Program-made: the position numbers and the translations under genes
Notes under the pieces: model-generated
The model's input: only the letters and a program-made list of their open reading frames with translations
The model's database searches: none
What the model was told of the DNA's origin: nothing
Shown here: positions 17,330-25,796 of the stretch, piece by piece
Numbering within the stretch: the stretch's first letter is position 1
Layout: each line of letters starts with the position of its first letter
Source: Methylobacterium currus
GTDB lineage: Bacteria; Pseudomonadota; Alphaproteobacteria; Rhizobiales; Beijerinckiaceae
DNA: 64,000 nucleotides
Reading direction: 5' to 3'
Assembly (NCBI RefSeq): GCF_003058325.1
Contig: NZ_CP028843.1
Location: 146,501 to 210,500, forward strand

Positions 17330-17913
17330 GGGCGCTCCTCCGGTCGCGCGGACCGGTCCTGCCGGGCAGGCAGGTCTTCCCGGGCGGGCAGGTCGAAGAC
17401 CAGGCAGGTGGTGCTGGCGGTGGCGCAGAGCCGTCCGGACTCGTCGGTGAGGCTCGCCTCGGCCACGGCCTGGCGGCGCCCGGCATGGACCACCCGGCCG
17501 ACCGCCGTGACGCAGCCGGAGACCTCCGTGACCGCCCGCAGGTAGTTCACCTTGATCTCCAGGGTCGTGTACCCGCGCCCGGCCGGCAGGGTGCTGTGGA
17601 CGGCGCAGCCCATCACGCTGTCGAGGAGCGTCGCCAGGGCCCCGCCATGGACGCTGCCGATCGGGTTGTAGAGGTACTCGCCCGCCGGCATCCGCATCGT
17701 CACCCGGCCCGGCTCGGCCTCAGCCAGCATGATGCCCATCAGCGCTACGATCGGCGGCGGAGGCACCTCGCCGGCGATCAGCGCCCGCAGGAAATCGAGC
17801 CCGGCCAGGCCCTGGCCGGCCCGGGCCAGGGCCCGCGGATCGGCCCAGGTCACGCGGCGCTCCCTGACGCGGTGCTCCCGCTTCTGCGCCTCCGGCGACG
17901 AGGTGGCGGCCAT
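17326..17913 (-). CDS. PaaI-type hotdog thioesterase
   Basis: A 195-residue single hotdog-domain acyl-CoA thioesterase. The key stretch is YLYNPIGSVHGGALATLLDSVMGCAVHSTLPAG, with the HGG motif and the aspartate on the central helix, followed by YTTLEIKVNYLRAV, the usual strand. The C-terminal 20 residues are charged and probably disordered. The ATG at 17913 has GGGAG 4 nt upstream; an earlier in-frame ATG (17946) lies within the probable operator and lacks a site. It is the first gene of the thioesterase-SDR pair, transcribed divergently from the TetR gene, which probably controls it. Confidence 0.88.
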   Translation of the reverse strand: MAATSSPEAQKREHRVRERRVTWADPRALARAGQGLAGLDFLRALIAGEVPPPPIVALMGIMLAEAEPGRVTMRMPAGEYLYNPIGSVHGGALATLLDSVMGCAVHSTLPAGRGYTTLEIKVNYLRAVTEVSGCVTAVGRVVHAGRRQAVAEASLTDESGRLCATASTTCLVFDLPAREDLPARQDRSARPEERP

Positions 17914-17937
17914 GCTCACTCCCTTGGTCTTATTACA

Positions 17938-17967
17938 TGACGTCAATCATGATACCATACTGATGAT
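17938..17967. promoter_or_regulatory. Palindrome-rich divergent promoter of tetR and thioesterase
   Basis: Two adjacent 8-bp palindromes, TGACGTCA (17938-17945) and ATCATGAT (17946-17953), lie next to ATACTGATGAT (17957-17967). The stretch is AT-rich and sits between the divergent start codons at 17913 and 18006, the expected place for a TetR autoregulatory operator. ATCATCAGTAT on the minus strand resembles the arm at 15593-15603. Confidence 0.5.
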
Positions 17968-18005
17968 CGTCGTCCTCATTAATGTCAACGGGAGCGGAGC
18001 GTCGG

Positions 18006-18545
18006 ATGCGAGTGACGCGCGAGCAGGTCCGGGAGAACCGGCGCCGGATCCTCGAGGCGGCCGGCCGCCTCTTCCGCGAGAAGGGGTTCTCCGCCGTGAC
18101 GGTGGCGGAGGTGATGGAGGAGGCCGGGCTGACCCATGGCGGCTTCTACGGCCATTTCGCCTCGAAGGAGGACCTCGCCGCCCAGGCCCTGGCCCAGGCG
18201 CTGACCCCGGCGCCGCGGGAGCCCGGGACGGCGCCGGACCTCGCGGGTTTCGTCGCCGCCTACCTGTCGGCGGCCCATCGCGACCGGCCGGGCAGCGGCT
18301 GCGCGCTGGCGGCCCTGGGCAGCGAGGCGGCGCGCCAGCCGGCCCCCGTGCGGCGCGCCTTCACGGAGGGACTGGAGGCTCGGGTCGCCCGGATGCAGGA
18401 GGCCCAGCCCGAGGGCGATCGGGCGGCGGCCCTCGCGGCGATCTCGGGCCTCGTCGGCGCCCTGATGCTCGCCCGGGCGGTGGACGATCCCGCCTTGTCC
18501 GACGAGATCCTGGCCGCGGCGCGGGGGGCGCTCGGCAGCCCTTGA
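18006..18545 (+). CDS. TetR family transcriptional regulator
   Basis: A 179-residue regulator. The N-terminal helix-turn-helix reads TREQVRENRRRILEAAGRLFREKGFSAVTVAEVMEEAGLTHGGFYGHFASKEDLAAQAL, a textbook TetR DNA-binding domain with the GFYGHF signature. The C-terminal ligand domain (GSGCALAALGSEAARQPAPVR) fits the TetR_C group that often senses acyl or aldehyde compounds. I prefer ATG 18006, which has CGGAGC 6 nt before it and matches family starts, over ATG 17982. It is divergent from a thioesterase-SDR operon that it likely represses. Confidence 0.92.
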   Translation: MRVTREQVRENRRRILEAAGRLFREKGFSAVTVAEVMEEAGLTHGGFYGHFASKEDLAAQALAQALTPAPREPGTAPDLAGFVAAYLSAAHRDRPGSGCALAALGSEAARQPAPVRRAFTEGLEARVARMQEAQPEGDRAAALAAISGLVGALMLARAVDDPALSDEILAAARGALGSP

Positions 18546-18614
18546 GTCAGGTCGGCAGGCTTTTGGTAACCCTCGCATGACCATCCTGGGGGGCGTCCTT
18601 GCCCGAGGCCGGTG

Positions 18615-20480
18615 ATGGTGTTGCGTGTTGCGTTTCCGTACCTGCCCTCGGCGGCAGCCCTCGCCTGGGTGCTCGGCACCGGCCTGGCTGCCGCGACCGA
18701 GCCCGCGGCCCCGGTGCCGCCCGCCCCGATCCCTCAGGCCCTGCCCTCACAGATTCAGCCCGCCCAGGCTCAGGCGCCCGCCGCGCCCGTTCCGCCGGCG
18801 CCGATCGAGCCCGCCCGGCGCGAGGTGACGACCGAACCCTCTCCCGTGCCGGGCGGCGCGGCGCCGCTGCCGGTCGGCCCGATCAAGCCCGGGGCGGCCC
18901 CGAAGGTCGGTGAGACCCGGCCGGCCGAGGCGAAGCCCGCCGACGGCAAGGCATCTCCCAACGACGGGAAGCCTGCTCCCAAGAAAATCTCGCGCGAATT
19001 GCCGCCGCTGGTGGTGGCGCGGATGTCGCAGGACACCACCCCGACCCTGACGCCGGCGACCTTCCTCGACACCCTGCGGGCGGCCGAGCGCTACCAGGCC
19101 CTGGTCGAGGCCGGCGGCTGGCCGTCCCTGCCGGCCGACCTCACGGTGAAGCCCGGCGAGCGCAACCCGGCGATCCCGGGCTTGCGCCGTCACCTCGTGC
19201 TGACCGAGGATCTGGCCCCGGGCGGCCCGGAAAGCGACGCCCTCGATCCCGGCCTCGTCACGGCGCTCAAGCGCTTCCAGGCCCGGCACAACCTGCCGGA
19301 GACGGGGCTCCTCGGCCGCCAGACCGTGGCCGCCCTCAACGTGCCGGCGAGCGTGCGCCAGCGCCAGCTCGCGGCTTCCGCCAACCGGCTGATCGGGTCG
19401 AGCTTCCCGTTCGGCGACCGCTACGTCGTGGTCAACATCCCGTCGGCCGCGGTCGAGGCGGTGGATCACGGCAGCGTGGCGCGCCGCTACGTCGCGGTGG
19501 TGGGCAAGCCGGAGCGCGCCTCGCCGTCGGTCGAGACCAGGATCACCAACATCAACTTCAACCCGACCTGGACCGTGCCGGTGTCCCTCATCAAGAAGGA
19601 CATCATCCCGCACATGCGCAAGGATCCGGGCTATCTTGCCAAGATGCATATCCGCATGCTCGACGGCCAGGGCCAGGAGGTGCAGCCGACCGCCGTCGAC
19701 TGGTCGACCGAGCGGGCGGTGAACTACACCCTGCGCCAGGATCCGGGCTTCGACAACTCGCTCGGCCAGGTGCGGATCGACATGCCGAACCGGCACGCGG
19801 TCTACATGCACGACACGCCCTCGAAGTCGCTGTTTTCCCGCGACGTGCGCTTCCACTCCTCGGGCTGCGTGCGCGTCGCGGACGTGAAGGCGCTGGTCGG
19901 GTGGCTGCTCGACGGCACGCCGGGCCCGAACGGCCCCGGCTCGACCTGGGGACCGATGGAGATCGAGACCGGCATCGCCACCGGCGAGCGCCGCGACATC
20001 AAGCTGGCCAAGCCTATCCCTGTGACCTTCGTCTATCTCACTGGCTACGCCACCCCCGACGGCCGGGTGCATTTTCGCGACGACGTCTACGGCCTCGACA
20101 CCGGCAAGGACCCGGGCAAGGACCCGGCCAAGGACCCGGCCAAGCCGGCCGACGTCGCGGTGACCGGGGCGCTTCCCAAGCCGGAGCCGGCCAAGCCCGC
20201 CGCGGCCAAGCCCGTCACCACCCAGCCCGTCACCACCCAGCCCGTCGCGGCCAAGTCTTCGACCACCAAGTCTTCGACCACCAAGTCCACCGCCGCCAAG
20301 TCCACCACCGCCAAGGCTGCCGGCACCAAGCCCGCCGACGTCAAGGAACCTGCGGCCGAGAAGCCGGCACTGAGGGCCGAGCCGAAACCGTCCTCCGCCA
20401 AGGCCCCCCCGACCGACAAGCCTGCTTCGTCGAAGCCCTCCGCCGCCATCGAGCGCCGGACTTCCGTGCCGCCGACCTGA
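18615..20480 (+). CDS. L,D-transpeptidase with peptidoglycan-binding domain
   Basis: A 621-residue exported cell-wall enzyme that makes 3-3 cross-links or attaches proteins to peptidoglycan. It has a signal peptide (about residues 1-28), a P/A-rich stretch, and a peptidoglycan-binding helical domain (ALKRFQARHNLPETGLLGRQTVAALN, near 215-245). The YkuD catalytic domain carries HDTPSK (His399) and the HSSGCVRV motif with catalytic Cys418. The C-terminal 130 residues are low complexity: KDPGKDPAKDPAK, PVTTQPVTTQPV, KSSTTKSSTTKS and KSTAAKSTTAK, a lysine-rich tail likely outside the fold. The start could also be GTG 18612. It resembles the large WcbB/YcbB (LdtD) type. Confidence 0.9.
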   Translation: MVLRVAFPYLPSAAALAWVLGTGLAAATEPAAPVPPAPIPQALPSQIQPAQAQAPAAPVPPAPIEPARREVTTEPSPVPGGAAPLPVGPIKPGAAPKVGETRPAEAKPADGKASPNDGKPAPKKISRELPPLVVARMSQDTTPTLTPATFLDTLRAAERYQALVEAGGWPSLPADLTVKPGERNPAIPGLRRHLVLTEDLAPGGPESDALDPGLVTALKRFQARHNLPETGLLGRQTVAALNVPASVRQRQLAASANRLIGSSFPFGDRYVVVNIPSAAVEAVDHGSVARRYVAVVGKPERASPSVETRITNINFNPTWTVPVSLIKKDIIPHMRKDPGYLAKMHIRMLDGQGQEVQPTAVDWSTERAVNYTLRQDPGFDNSLGQVRIDMPNRHAVYMHDTPSKSLFSRDVRFHSSGCVRVADVKALVGWLLDGTPGPNGPGSTWGPMEIETGIATGERRDIKLAKPIPVTFVYLTGYATPDGRVHFRDDVYGLDTGKDPGKDPAKDPAKPADVAVTGALPKPEPAKPAAAKPVTTQPVTTQPVAAKSSTTKSSTTKSTAAKSTTAKAAGTKPADVKEPAAEKPALRAEPKPSSAKAPPTDKPASSKPSAAIERRTSVPPT

Positions 20481-21104
20481 CCCGGCGCATCCCGCGACGG
20501 GTCCGCACCAGACTCGTCGCAGCGCCGCCCGGTCGTCCGAGGCATCCACCGCGCGGCTGCGCGATGTGCACGCCCTTCGCGACCAACACGACGATGTCTC
20601 TGCCGGCAAGGGCTCGGAGCGGATCTCCTCTGCGATGCTTCGCACCGGATCGCCGTCGCCTCACGCCGCATCGGCATCGCCGCTGTCGTGATTCACGCGA
20701 CGGATGACGGAGCCAAGCGCTTCTCCCGGCGCTGCGCAGAACTCACCGATGACCCGGAAGACAGCCGCACGCTGTTCCTGCCGATCGAGACCGCCGTCGC
20801 CGTCCTGGCCTGAGACCGATCGCGCCGCCGGCGATCACATCCGCGGCCGCCCCCCGCGTCATCGCCGTCACGGCCACCGATCCCGGACGGGCTGAACCGT
20901 AACGGCAACCTCGAATGCTGGCACAACGACGCGCCAGACCTGCCGTTTTCACCATTCGTTAGAATTTTTCTCCCTCAGATCGCCGTTGTTAGATCAGACC
21001 GCAGCCTACGGCGCGGTGCCTGTGCGTGGTCGACCTCGCAACCCGGCGGAGCCTGCGCAGGAGGCCTGCCCTCTCCACCAAGGCTCAACGGCGGTGCGGC
21101 TTCC
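20481..21104. other. Gap with GNAT gene remnant
   Basis: Between the L,D-transpeptidase and the TadE/G-like gene. The only coding-like content is the acetyltransferase remnant at 20580-20813. From 20814 to 21104 I see no gene. An AT-richer patch near 20950-20990 (CATTCGTTAGAATTTTTCTCCC) may be the promoter of the next gene, and CCTGCGCAGG near 21050 is a short palindrome. Confidence 0.45.
20580..20813 (+). pseudogene. 3' remnant of a GNAT toxin-like acetyltransferase
   Basis: One frame ending at a TGA at 20811-20813 reads as the C-terminal half of a GNAT enzyme: RQGLGADLLCDA (acetyl-CoA loop, R-Q-x-x-G-x-G/A type), then RIGIAAVVIHATDDGAKRF, and the ending LTDDPEDSRTLFLPIETAV. From memory this matches the TacT/AtaT-type toxins of DUF1778-GNAT toxin-antitoxin modules, whose C-terminus usually reads FYRRFGF...DPRTLFLPI. 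The canonical FYRRFGF part has decayed to RFSRRCAEL. No start codon, N-terminal half or antitoxin gene is present upstream, where the frame becomes meaningless. A different frame upstream looks partly coding, suggesting frameshifts. Confidence 0.55.
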
Positions 21105-22511
21105 TTGACGAACCCACTTTCTGGAGACCATGCCCATGACCGCGGGAGGCGCGGCGCCCGTCTGCTCCGGTTCTTCGCGCGGGATCGCAGCGGCGCCGTC
21201 ATGGTCGCCTTCGCGGTCATCCTGCCGGTCCTGCTGGCCGCGGTGAGCGCCGGCGTCGAGTACAGCCGGCTGCTCTACCGCAAGGCCCAGTTGCAGAGCG
21301 CCGCCGATGCGGGGGTGCTCGCCGGCGCCAACATGCTCAAGCTCGCCAATGCCGACGATGCCTCGGTGGCGAGCATCACCCGGCAGGCGATCCAGGCGCA
21401 GGCCCGCACCCCTGCCGACCGCCGCAGCAGCATCGCGGCCGAGATCGGCGACAGCCGCAGCTCCGTGGCGACGGTGATCGAGGAGACGGTGCCCTCGCTC
21501 ATGGGCAAGCTGCTCAGCCTGCCCTCCACCACCCTGATCGTCCGCGCGAAGGCTCAGCTCGTCGGCTCGGTCCGCCTGTGCCTGCTCGCCCTCGACCCCT
21601 CGGCCAAGGGGGCGTTCGACATGGAGAAGAACGCGAAGATCACCGCCGACGGATGCTCGCTATATTCGAACTCCGTGAGCCCGAGCGGCATCCAGGGCAA
21701 GGACAGCGCGACGGCCCGGGCCATGTCGATCTGCTCGGCGGGCGGCTTCGACGGATCCAAGGCCCTGTTCACGCCGACGCCGATCACCGACTGCCCGTCC
21801 CTCGGCGATCCGCTCAAGGACCGTCCCCTGCCGACGCCGGACTTCGCCTGCACGGTGCTGAGCCCGTATGCCGATCCCGCCGCGAAGTCGCGGTCCCGGC
21901 GCCACAACGTGGTGACGGCGACCATCACCCTCGATCCCGGCACCTATTGCGGCGGCCTGCATATCACGGAGACCGCCATCGTCACCTTGCGCCCCGGTAC
22001 CTACGTCATGAAGGACGGCCCGCTGATCGTCGACAAGAAAGCCAGCATGTCGGGCCAGGGGGTCGGCTTCTACTTCACCGGCAGCAAGGGCGGGATGCTG
22101 TTCGACAAGGACACCACCATCAGCCTCACCGCGCCGACTGGCGGTCTCATGGCCGGCCTGCTGATGGCGGAGGAGCGCACCGTGGCGAACCCGATCCCGG
22201 TGCCGATCGACATCTACGTCACGCCGCCGCCCCCGCCGCCGCCGGGCGGCACCAAGCCGATGCGGGAGTACCGCATCATCAGCAACAACGCCCGCACGAT
22301 GCTGGGGACGATCTACCTGCCGGCGGGGCGGCTGATCATCGACAGCAGCCGGCCGGTCGCCGATCAGTCGGCCTATACGGTGATCGTCGCGAAGCAGATC
22401 AACCTCTACGAAGGTCCGAACCTCACCCTCAACGCGAATTACGGCGCGACCTCGGTGCCGGTCCCGGACGGGGTCGGGCCGAAATCCGGGACGGCGTCGC
22501 TCAGGAGCTGA
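21105..22511 (+). CDS. TadE/TadG-like membrane protein
   Basis: A 468-residue protein. The N-terminal region RLLRFFARDRSGAVMVAFAVILPVLLAAVSAGVEYSRLLYRKAQLQSAADAGVLAGA is the TadE/TadG signature: a positively charged stretch, one membrane helix and the conserved tyrosine, alanine and aspartate. The rest is extracytoplasmic, with repeated beta-like segments (ITLDPGTYCGGLHI, TVTLRPGTYVMKDGPL) and a proline run. The start is TTG at 21105, with no good ribosome binding site; two ATG codons at 21130 and 21136 lie in another frame behind GGAG, so the true start is uncertain. No other tad genes are in view. It may be a surface or pilus-related protein. Confidence 0.8.
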   Translation: MTNPLSGDHAHDRGRRGARLLRFFARDRSGAVMVAFAVILPVLLAAVSAGVEYSRLLYRKAQLQSAADAGVLAGANMLKLANADDASVASITRQAIQAQARTPADRRSSIAAEIGDSRSSVATVIEETVPSLMGKLLSLPSTTLIVRAKAQLVGSVRLCLLALDPSAKGAFDMEKNAKITADGCSLYSNSVSPSGIQGKDSATARAMSICSAGGFDGSKALFTPTPITDCPSLGDPLKDRPLPTPDFACTVLSPYADPAAKSRSRRHNVVTATITLDPGTYCGGLHITETAIVTLRPGTYVMKDGPLIVDKKASMSGQGVGFYFTGSKGGMLFDKDTTISLTAPTGGLMAGLLMAEERTVANPIPVPIDIYVTPPPPPPPGGTKPMREYRIISNNARTMLGTIYLPAGRLIIDSSRPVADQSAYTVIVAKQINLYEGPNLTLNANYGATSVPVPDGVGPKSGTASLRS

Positions 22512-22517
22512 GCACGA

Positions 22518-23564
22518 TCAGGAAATCCCCAGGCCCCGCACCAGCGCGATGCTGACGACGAGCAGGACGCCCAGGGAGGCGGTGACCGCGAGCGTCACCC
22601 GGCCACCGACCCGCGCCACCACCCGCACGTCGACGCCGAGCCCGAGGGCCGCCATGGCGATGACCGTCAGGATGCCGGCGGTGCGGGTGAGGGGCGCCAG
22701 CGCCGCGTCGGGCACGAGGCCCAGCGACCGGGCGGTGGCGAGGCTCAGGAAGCCGAGGATGAACCACGGCACCAGCTTGAAGAAGCCGAGCTTTCTCCGC
22801 GCGCCGGCCGGGGTGCCGGGCTCGTCGCGCAGGCGCGAGGCGAGGAGCGACAGGCCGAGGACGACGGGCCCGAGCATCAGCACCCGCACGAGCTTGACCA
22901 GCGTCCCGACCTGGGTGCTGACGAGGCTCACCGGCACGGTGGCGGCCAGCACCTGCGGCACCGCGTAGACCGTGAGGCCGGCCAGCACCCCGTACTCGGT
23001 CGGGGTGGTGCCGAGGAGCGGGATGAGGAGCGGCAGGCCCAGCACCACCAGCACGCCGAGGATCGCCGTGAAGGCGATCGAGGAGGCGACGTCGTCGCCG
23101 CTCGCCCCGATCACCGGGGCGACCGCCGCGATGGCCGAGTTGCCGCAGATGGCATTGCCGCAGGCGATCAGGATCGACATCCGGGCCGGCAGCCCGAGCA
23201 GGCGGCCGATCAGGTAGCTGGCGACGAGCGCGATCACCACGGTGGCGACGATGCCGGTCAGCAGCGCCGGCCCCGAGGCGACCAGGGCGCCAAGGCTGAT
23301 CGAGGCGCCGAGCAGCATCACGGCGACCTCGAGGAGCTGCTTGGCGCTGAAGGCGATGCCGATGCGCCAGCGCGGCCCCGGCTCCCAGACCGAGCGGATC
23401 GCGATGCCGGCAAGGATCGCGATCACCAGCGCCTCGACATAGGGGTGGTGGACGAGGCGCTCCTCCGCCGCCTGGACCAGGCTCGCCGCCGCCGTGACGG
23501 CGACGCAGAGGGTGAGGCCGGGCAGGACCGCGAGTGCGGTCCGCCCCATCGCATCAGGCCGCAT
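22518..23564 (-). CDS. YeiH-family putative sulfate/anion exporter
   Basis: A 348-residue integral membrane protein with about 10-11 hydrophobic segments. The family-specific stretches are FSAKQLLEVAVMLLGASISLGAL, ILIACGNAICGNSAIAAVAPVIGA with the invariant CGNAICGNSAIAA motif, and VLAATVPVSLVSTQVGTLVKLVRVLMLGPVVL. This matches the UPF0324/Cons_hypoth698 family, whose members have been proposed to export sulfate or similar anions; the substrate is not proved. Convergent with the TadE/G-like gene (6 nt apart). A second ATG at 23549 is an alternative start. Confidence 0.9.
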   Translation of the reverse strand: MRPDAMGRTALAVLPGLTLCVAVTAAASLVQAAEERLVHHPYVEALVIAILAGIAIRSVWEPGPRWRIGIAFSAKQLLEVAVMLLGASISLGALVASGPALLTGIVATVVIALVASYLIGRLLGLPARMSILIACGNAICGNSAIAAVAPVIGASGDDVASSIAFTAILGVLVVLGLPLLIPLLGTTPTEYGVLAGLTVYAVPQVLAATVPVSLVSTQVGTLVKLVRVLMLGPVVLGLSLLASRLRDEPGTPAGARRKLGFFKLVPWFILGFLSLATARSLGLVPDAALAPLTRTAGILTVIAMAALGLGVDVRVVARVGGRVTLAVTASLGVLLVVSIALVRGLGIS

Positions 23565-23632
23565 CGTCGGGCATGCTCATGGAAAGAAGAAGCCGCGGGC
23601 ACTCGCCGGCGGGACGTCCGGCACTCATCGAC

Positions 23633-23660
23633 GGGACCTCACGGGCGGGACCTCACGGGC
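23633..23660. repeat. 14-bp tandem duplication at a stop codon
   Basis: The unit GGGACCTCACGGGC is present twice in direct succession (23633-23646, 23647-23660). The second copy carries the TGA stop (23653-23655) of the adjacent minus-strand gene. It parallels the 17-bp duplication at the stop of the transglycosylase gene and is likely a slippage product. Confidence 0.7.
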
Positions 23661-23973
23661 GGAAGCTCGTGCCGATGCCCGTCCGCGGCGGCTGGCCGAG
23701 CCAGAGCAGGACGAGGCCGAGGACCAGGGCGATCGGGGCCGCCGGCGAGAGGGTGAAAGGGAGGCCGAGGAGCTTCCACAGCGTCGGCTGCCCGCCCTCG
23801 GCCATCGCCTGCAGGCTCGCGGCCCGGTCCTTCATGAGCGCCACGGCGACGTCGCTGACCGAGGTGACGAGCACCGCATTGTTGGCGATCGAGCGGGCGC
23901 CGTCATAGACGATCCCGACGAAGCCGGCGGCGAGAAGCAGCAGGCCGAGGCAGCGACACAGGAAGCGGATCAT
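23653..23973 (-). CDS. Small two-helix membrane protein, unknown
   Basis: A 106-residue protein (MIRFLCRCLGLLLLAAGFVGIVYDGARSIANN...) with one membrane segment at about residues 5-22, a soluble middle part (VTSVSDVAVALMKDRAASLQAMAEGG) and a second membrane segment at about 80-98 (PAAPIALVLGLVLLWLG), ending in a short basic tail. I recognise it as a conserved rhizobial hypothetical by shape only. The ATG at 23973 begins the first helix. It is an isolated gene between a YeiH transporter and a divergent HAD hydrolase. Confidence 0.75.
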   Translation of the reverse strand: MIRFLCRCLGLLLLAAGFVGIVYDGARSIANNAVLVTSVSDVAVALMKDRAASLQAMAEGGQPTLWKLLGLPFTLSPAAPIALVLGLVLLWLGQPPRTGIGTSFRP

Positions 23974-24148
23974 CCAGGGCTCCGGACCGCGCCCCCCCCG
24001 GACGCGCGGCACCTTGAGTAGAGACAGGCCCTTGCGGGCGCAAGGATTTGCAGGCCGCGAGCGCCATCGCGAGCGCGGCACCGTGGCGGGTTGATCCCGG
24101 CTCGCCCCGCATGCCACGGCGCTCCCGACCGACAGCGAGGGGAGCGGC

Positions 24149-24844
24149 ATGAACGGCAGGACGGGTGCAGGGCCGGAGCTGGTGATCTTCGATTGCGACG
24201 GTGTCCTGGTGGACAGCGAGCCGATCAGCCTCGCGCGCCTGACCGAGAACTTGCAGCGCATCGGCGTGCCGATCGACCTCGACACGGTGGCGCGGCGCTT
24301 CACCGGCACCAGCATGACCTCGATCATGGCGCATATCGCCACCGATTACGGCGTGCCGGCCCCCGAGGGCTTCGTCGACGCGGTGCGGGCCGAGACCCTG
24401 CGGGCCTTCGACGCCGAGCTGACGGCGATCACCGGCGCCGGCGCGGTGCTGGAGGCGATGCGCAAGCGGCGATGCGTCGCCTCGAGCAGCGATCCCCAGC
24501 GCCTGCGCCACGCGCTCGCGCTCACCGGCTTGCTGGAGCATTTCGACGGCCACGTCTTCAGCGCCGCCATGGTGGCGCGGGGCAAGCCCTTCCCGGACCT
24601 GTTCCTCTACGCCGCGAGCGAGATGGGCGTGGCGCCGGAGGCCTGCGTGGTGATCGAGGACAGCGTGCCGGGCGTCACTGCGGCGCGGGCCGCCGGGATG
24701 CCGGTCCTCGGCTTCTGCGGCGGCGGCCACTGGGCGCATGACCGGGCCGGGGCCGACCTTTTGGCCGCAGGGGCCCTTCGCGTCTTCGACGAATTCACCG
24801 CCCTGCCCCATCTTCTGGAGACGTGGGACGCTGCGTCCCGTTAA
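24149..24844 (+). CDS. HAD-IA family phosphatase
   Basis: A 231-residue HAD hydrolase. Motif I is FDCDGVLVDSE (nucleophile aspartate near residue 15), motif II the serine/threonine in CVASSSDPQRLRHAL, and motifs III/IV the lysine in ARGKPFPDLFLYAA and the acidic pair in CVVIEDSVPGVTAARAAGM. The cap is the small helical type (about residues 20-85) seen in beta-phosphoglucomutase and phosphoglycolate phosphatase relatives. It follows a GAGGGGAGCGGC ribosome binding site. The likely reaction is dephosphorylation of a small sugar or organic phosphate; the substrate is unknown. Confidence 0.9.
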   Translation: MNGRTGAGPELVIFDCDGVLVDSEPISLARLTENLQRIGVPIDLDTVARRFTGTSMTSIMAHIATDYGVPAPEGFVDAVRAETLRAFDAELTAITGAGAVLEAMRKRRCVASSSDPQRLRHALALTGLLEHFDGHVFSAAMVARGKPFPDLFLYAASEMGVAPEACVVIEDSVPGVTAARAAGMPVLGFCGGGHWAHDRAGADLLAAGALRVFDEFTALPHLLETWDAASR

Positions 24845-24969
24845 GGGACGGGGAGCCCTGGCACCGGTTTCGCATTGACCTGTCGCGCGCGCCCGGCACA
24901 TTCGGGGCCGACGCGAGGCCGCGAGACCGTTCCAGCATCCCCGTCGCCGCCAGCCAACCGGAGCCCGCC

Positions 24970-25548
24970 GTGAGACCAGCCCGCATCGTCGCCTTCTCGG
25001 GCAACGTCCGCCGCCCCTCCCGGACCCGCGCGCTGGTGGAAGCCGTCGCGGCCGAGCTCGGCCGCCGCCGTCCGATCGACCTGAAGGTCTACGACCTCGC
25101 CGAGGTCGGCACCGGGCTCGGCGCCACCACCCGGCAGGGCCTGCCCCTGCCGATCGCCCACATGATCGAGGCGATGGAGGGCGCGGACGGGCTGATCGTC
25201 GGCTCGCCGGTGCATAACGGCTCCTATTCGGGCCTGTTCAAGCATGTGATCGACTTCCTCGAACCGGCCGCCCTCGCCGGCAAGCCGGTGGCCCTCACCG
25301 CGACCGGCGGCGGCCCGCGCCACGCCCTGATGGTCGAGCACCAGCTGCGCCCGCTCTTCGGCTTCTTCACCGCCCACGTGGCGCCGACCGCGGTCTATGC
25401 CGGCGAGACGGAGATCGAGGACGGAATCGTCACCGACGAGCGCGTCGCCGAGCGGGTCGCGGCGGCGGCGGCCGAGCTCGCCCATCTCCTCGACGTGGCG
25501 GAGGCGGCCCGCCGCGCCGGAACCGGACGAGCGGTGGCGGGGCTCTAA
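24970..25548 (+). CDS. NADPH-dependent FMN reductase, MsuE/SsuE-like
   Basis: A 192-residue flavodoxin-fold reductase. It opens with RIVAFSGNVRRPSRTRALVEAV, the FMN phosphate-binding loop, and contains ADGLIVGSPVHNGSYSGLFKHVIDFL and KPVALTATGGGPRHALMVEHQLRPLFGFF, both typical of the reductases that supply FMNH2 to sulfonate monooxygenases (MsuE, SsuE). The start is GTG at 24970 with GGAG 6 nt before it; upstream in-frame sequence is not part of the fold. No monooxygenase lies nearby, so its partner is unknown. A 15-bp perfect hairpin of the dispersed repeat follows its stop and may act as terminator. Confidence 0.88.
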   Translation: MRPARIVAFSGNVRRPSRTRALVEAVAAELGRRRPIDLKVYDLAEVGTGLGATTRQGLPLPIAHMIEAMEGADGLIVGSPVHNGSYSGLFKHVIDFLEPAALAGKPVALTATGGGPRHALMVEHQLRPLFGFFTAHVAPTAVYAGETEIEDGIVTDERVAERVAAAAAELAHLLDVAEAARRAGTGRAVAGL

Positions 25549-25562
25549 GCAGATTTCGCAAA

Positions 25563-25685
25563 GGCGGTGCCGCCGCGCCTTCGAACGGCTCGTTCGAAGG
25601 CGCGGCTAAGCCCGAACGGGTGCCGGCGCTGATGCGCCTGGCGCTTTCGCGTCGGCACGTCATGCGAAAGCGCGATGGTATGATT
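25563..25685. repeat. Dispersed palindromic repeat, copy 1
   Basis: About 120 bp that recur at 28742-28862. The left half is a perfect hairpin with 15-bp arms at 25571-25585 and 25591-25605 and a 5-nt loop. A conserved centre follows (AAGCCCGAACGGG, then GCCGGCGCTGATGCGCC). The right half is a second hairpin with 10-bp arms at 25641-25650 and 25664-25673. It lies downstream of the FMN reductase, where the first hairpin could end transcription. It resembles a REP/MITE-like intergenic element; I do not know a published name. Confidence 0.8.
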
Positions 25686-25796
25686 GCCGGTTTTGCGACA
25701 AGAATCCGCGGCACAACAAGAACTCAAGCGGACGAAGCGTTGGCCTGCCAACGCCAGTCTGCTCAGCCCCGCATCTCTCAGAGAGCCTGAGATCTC

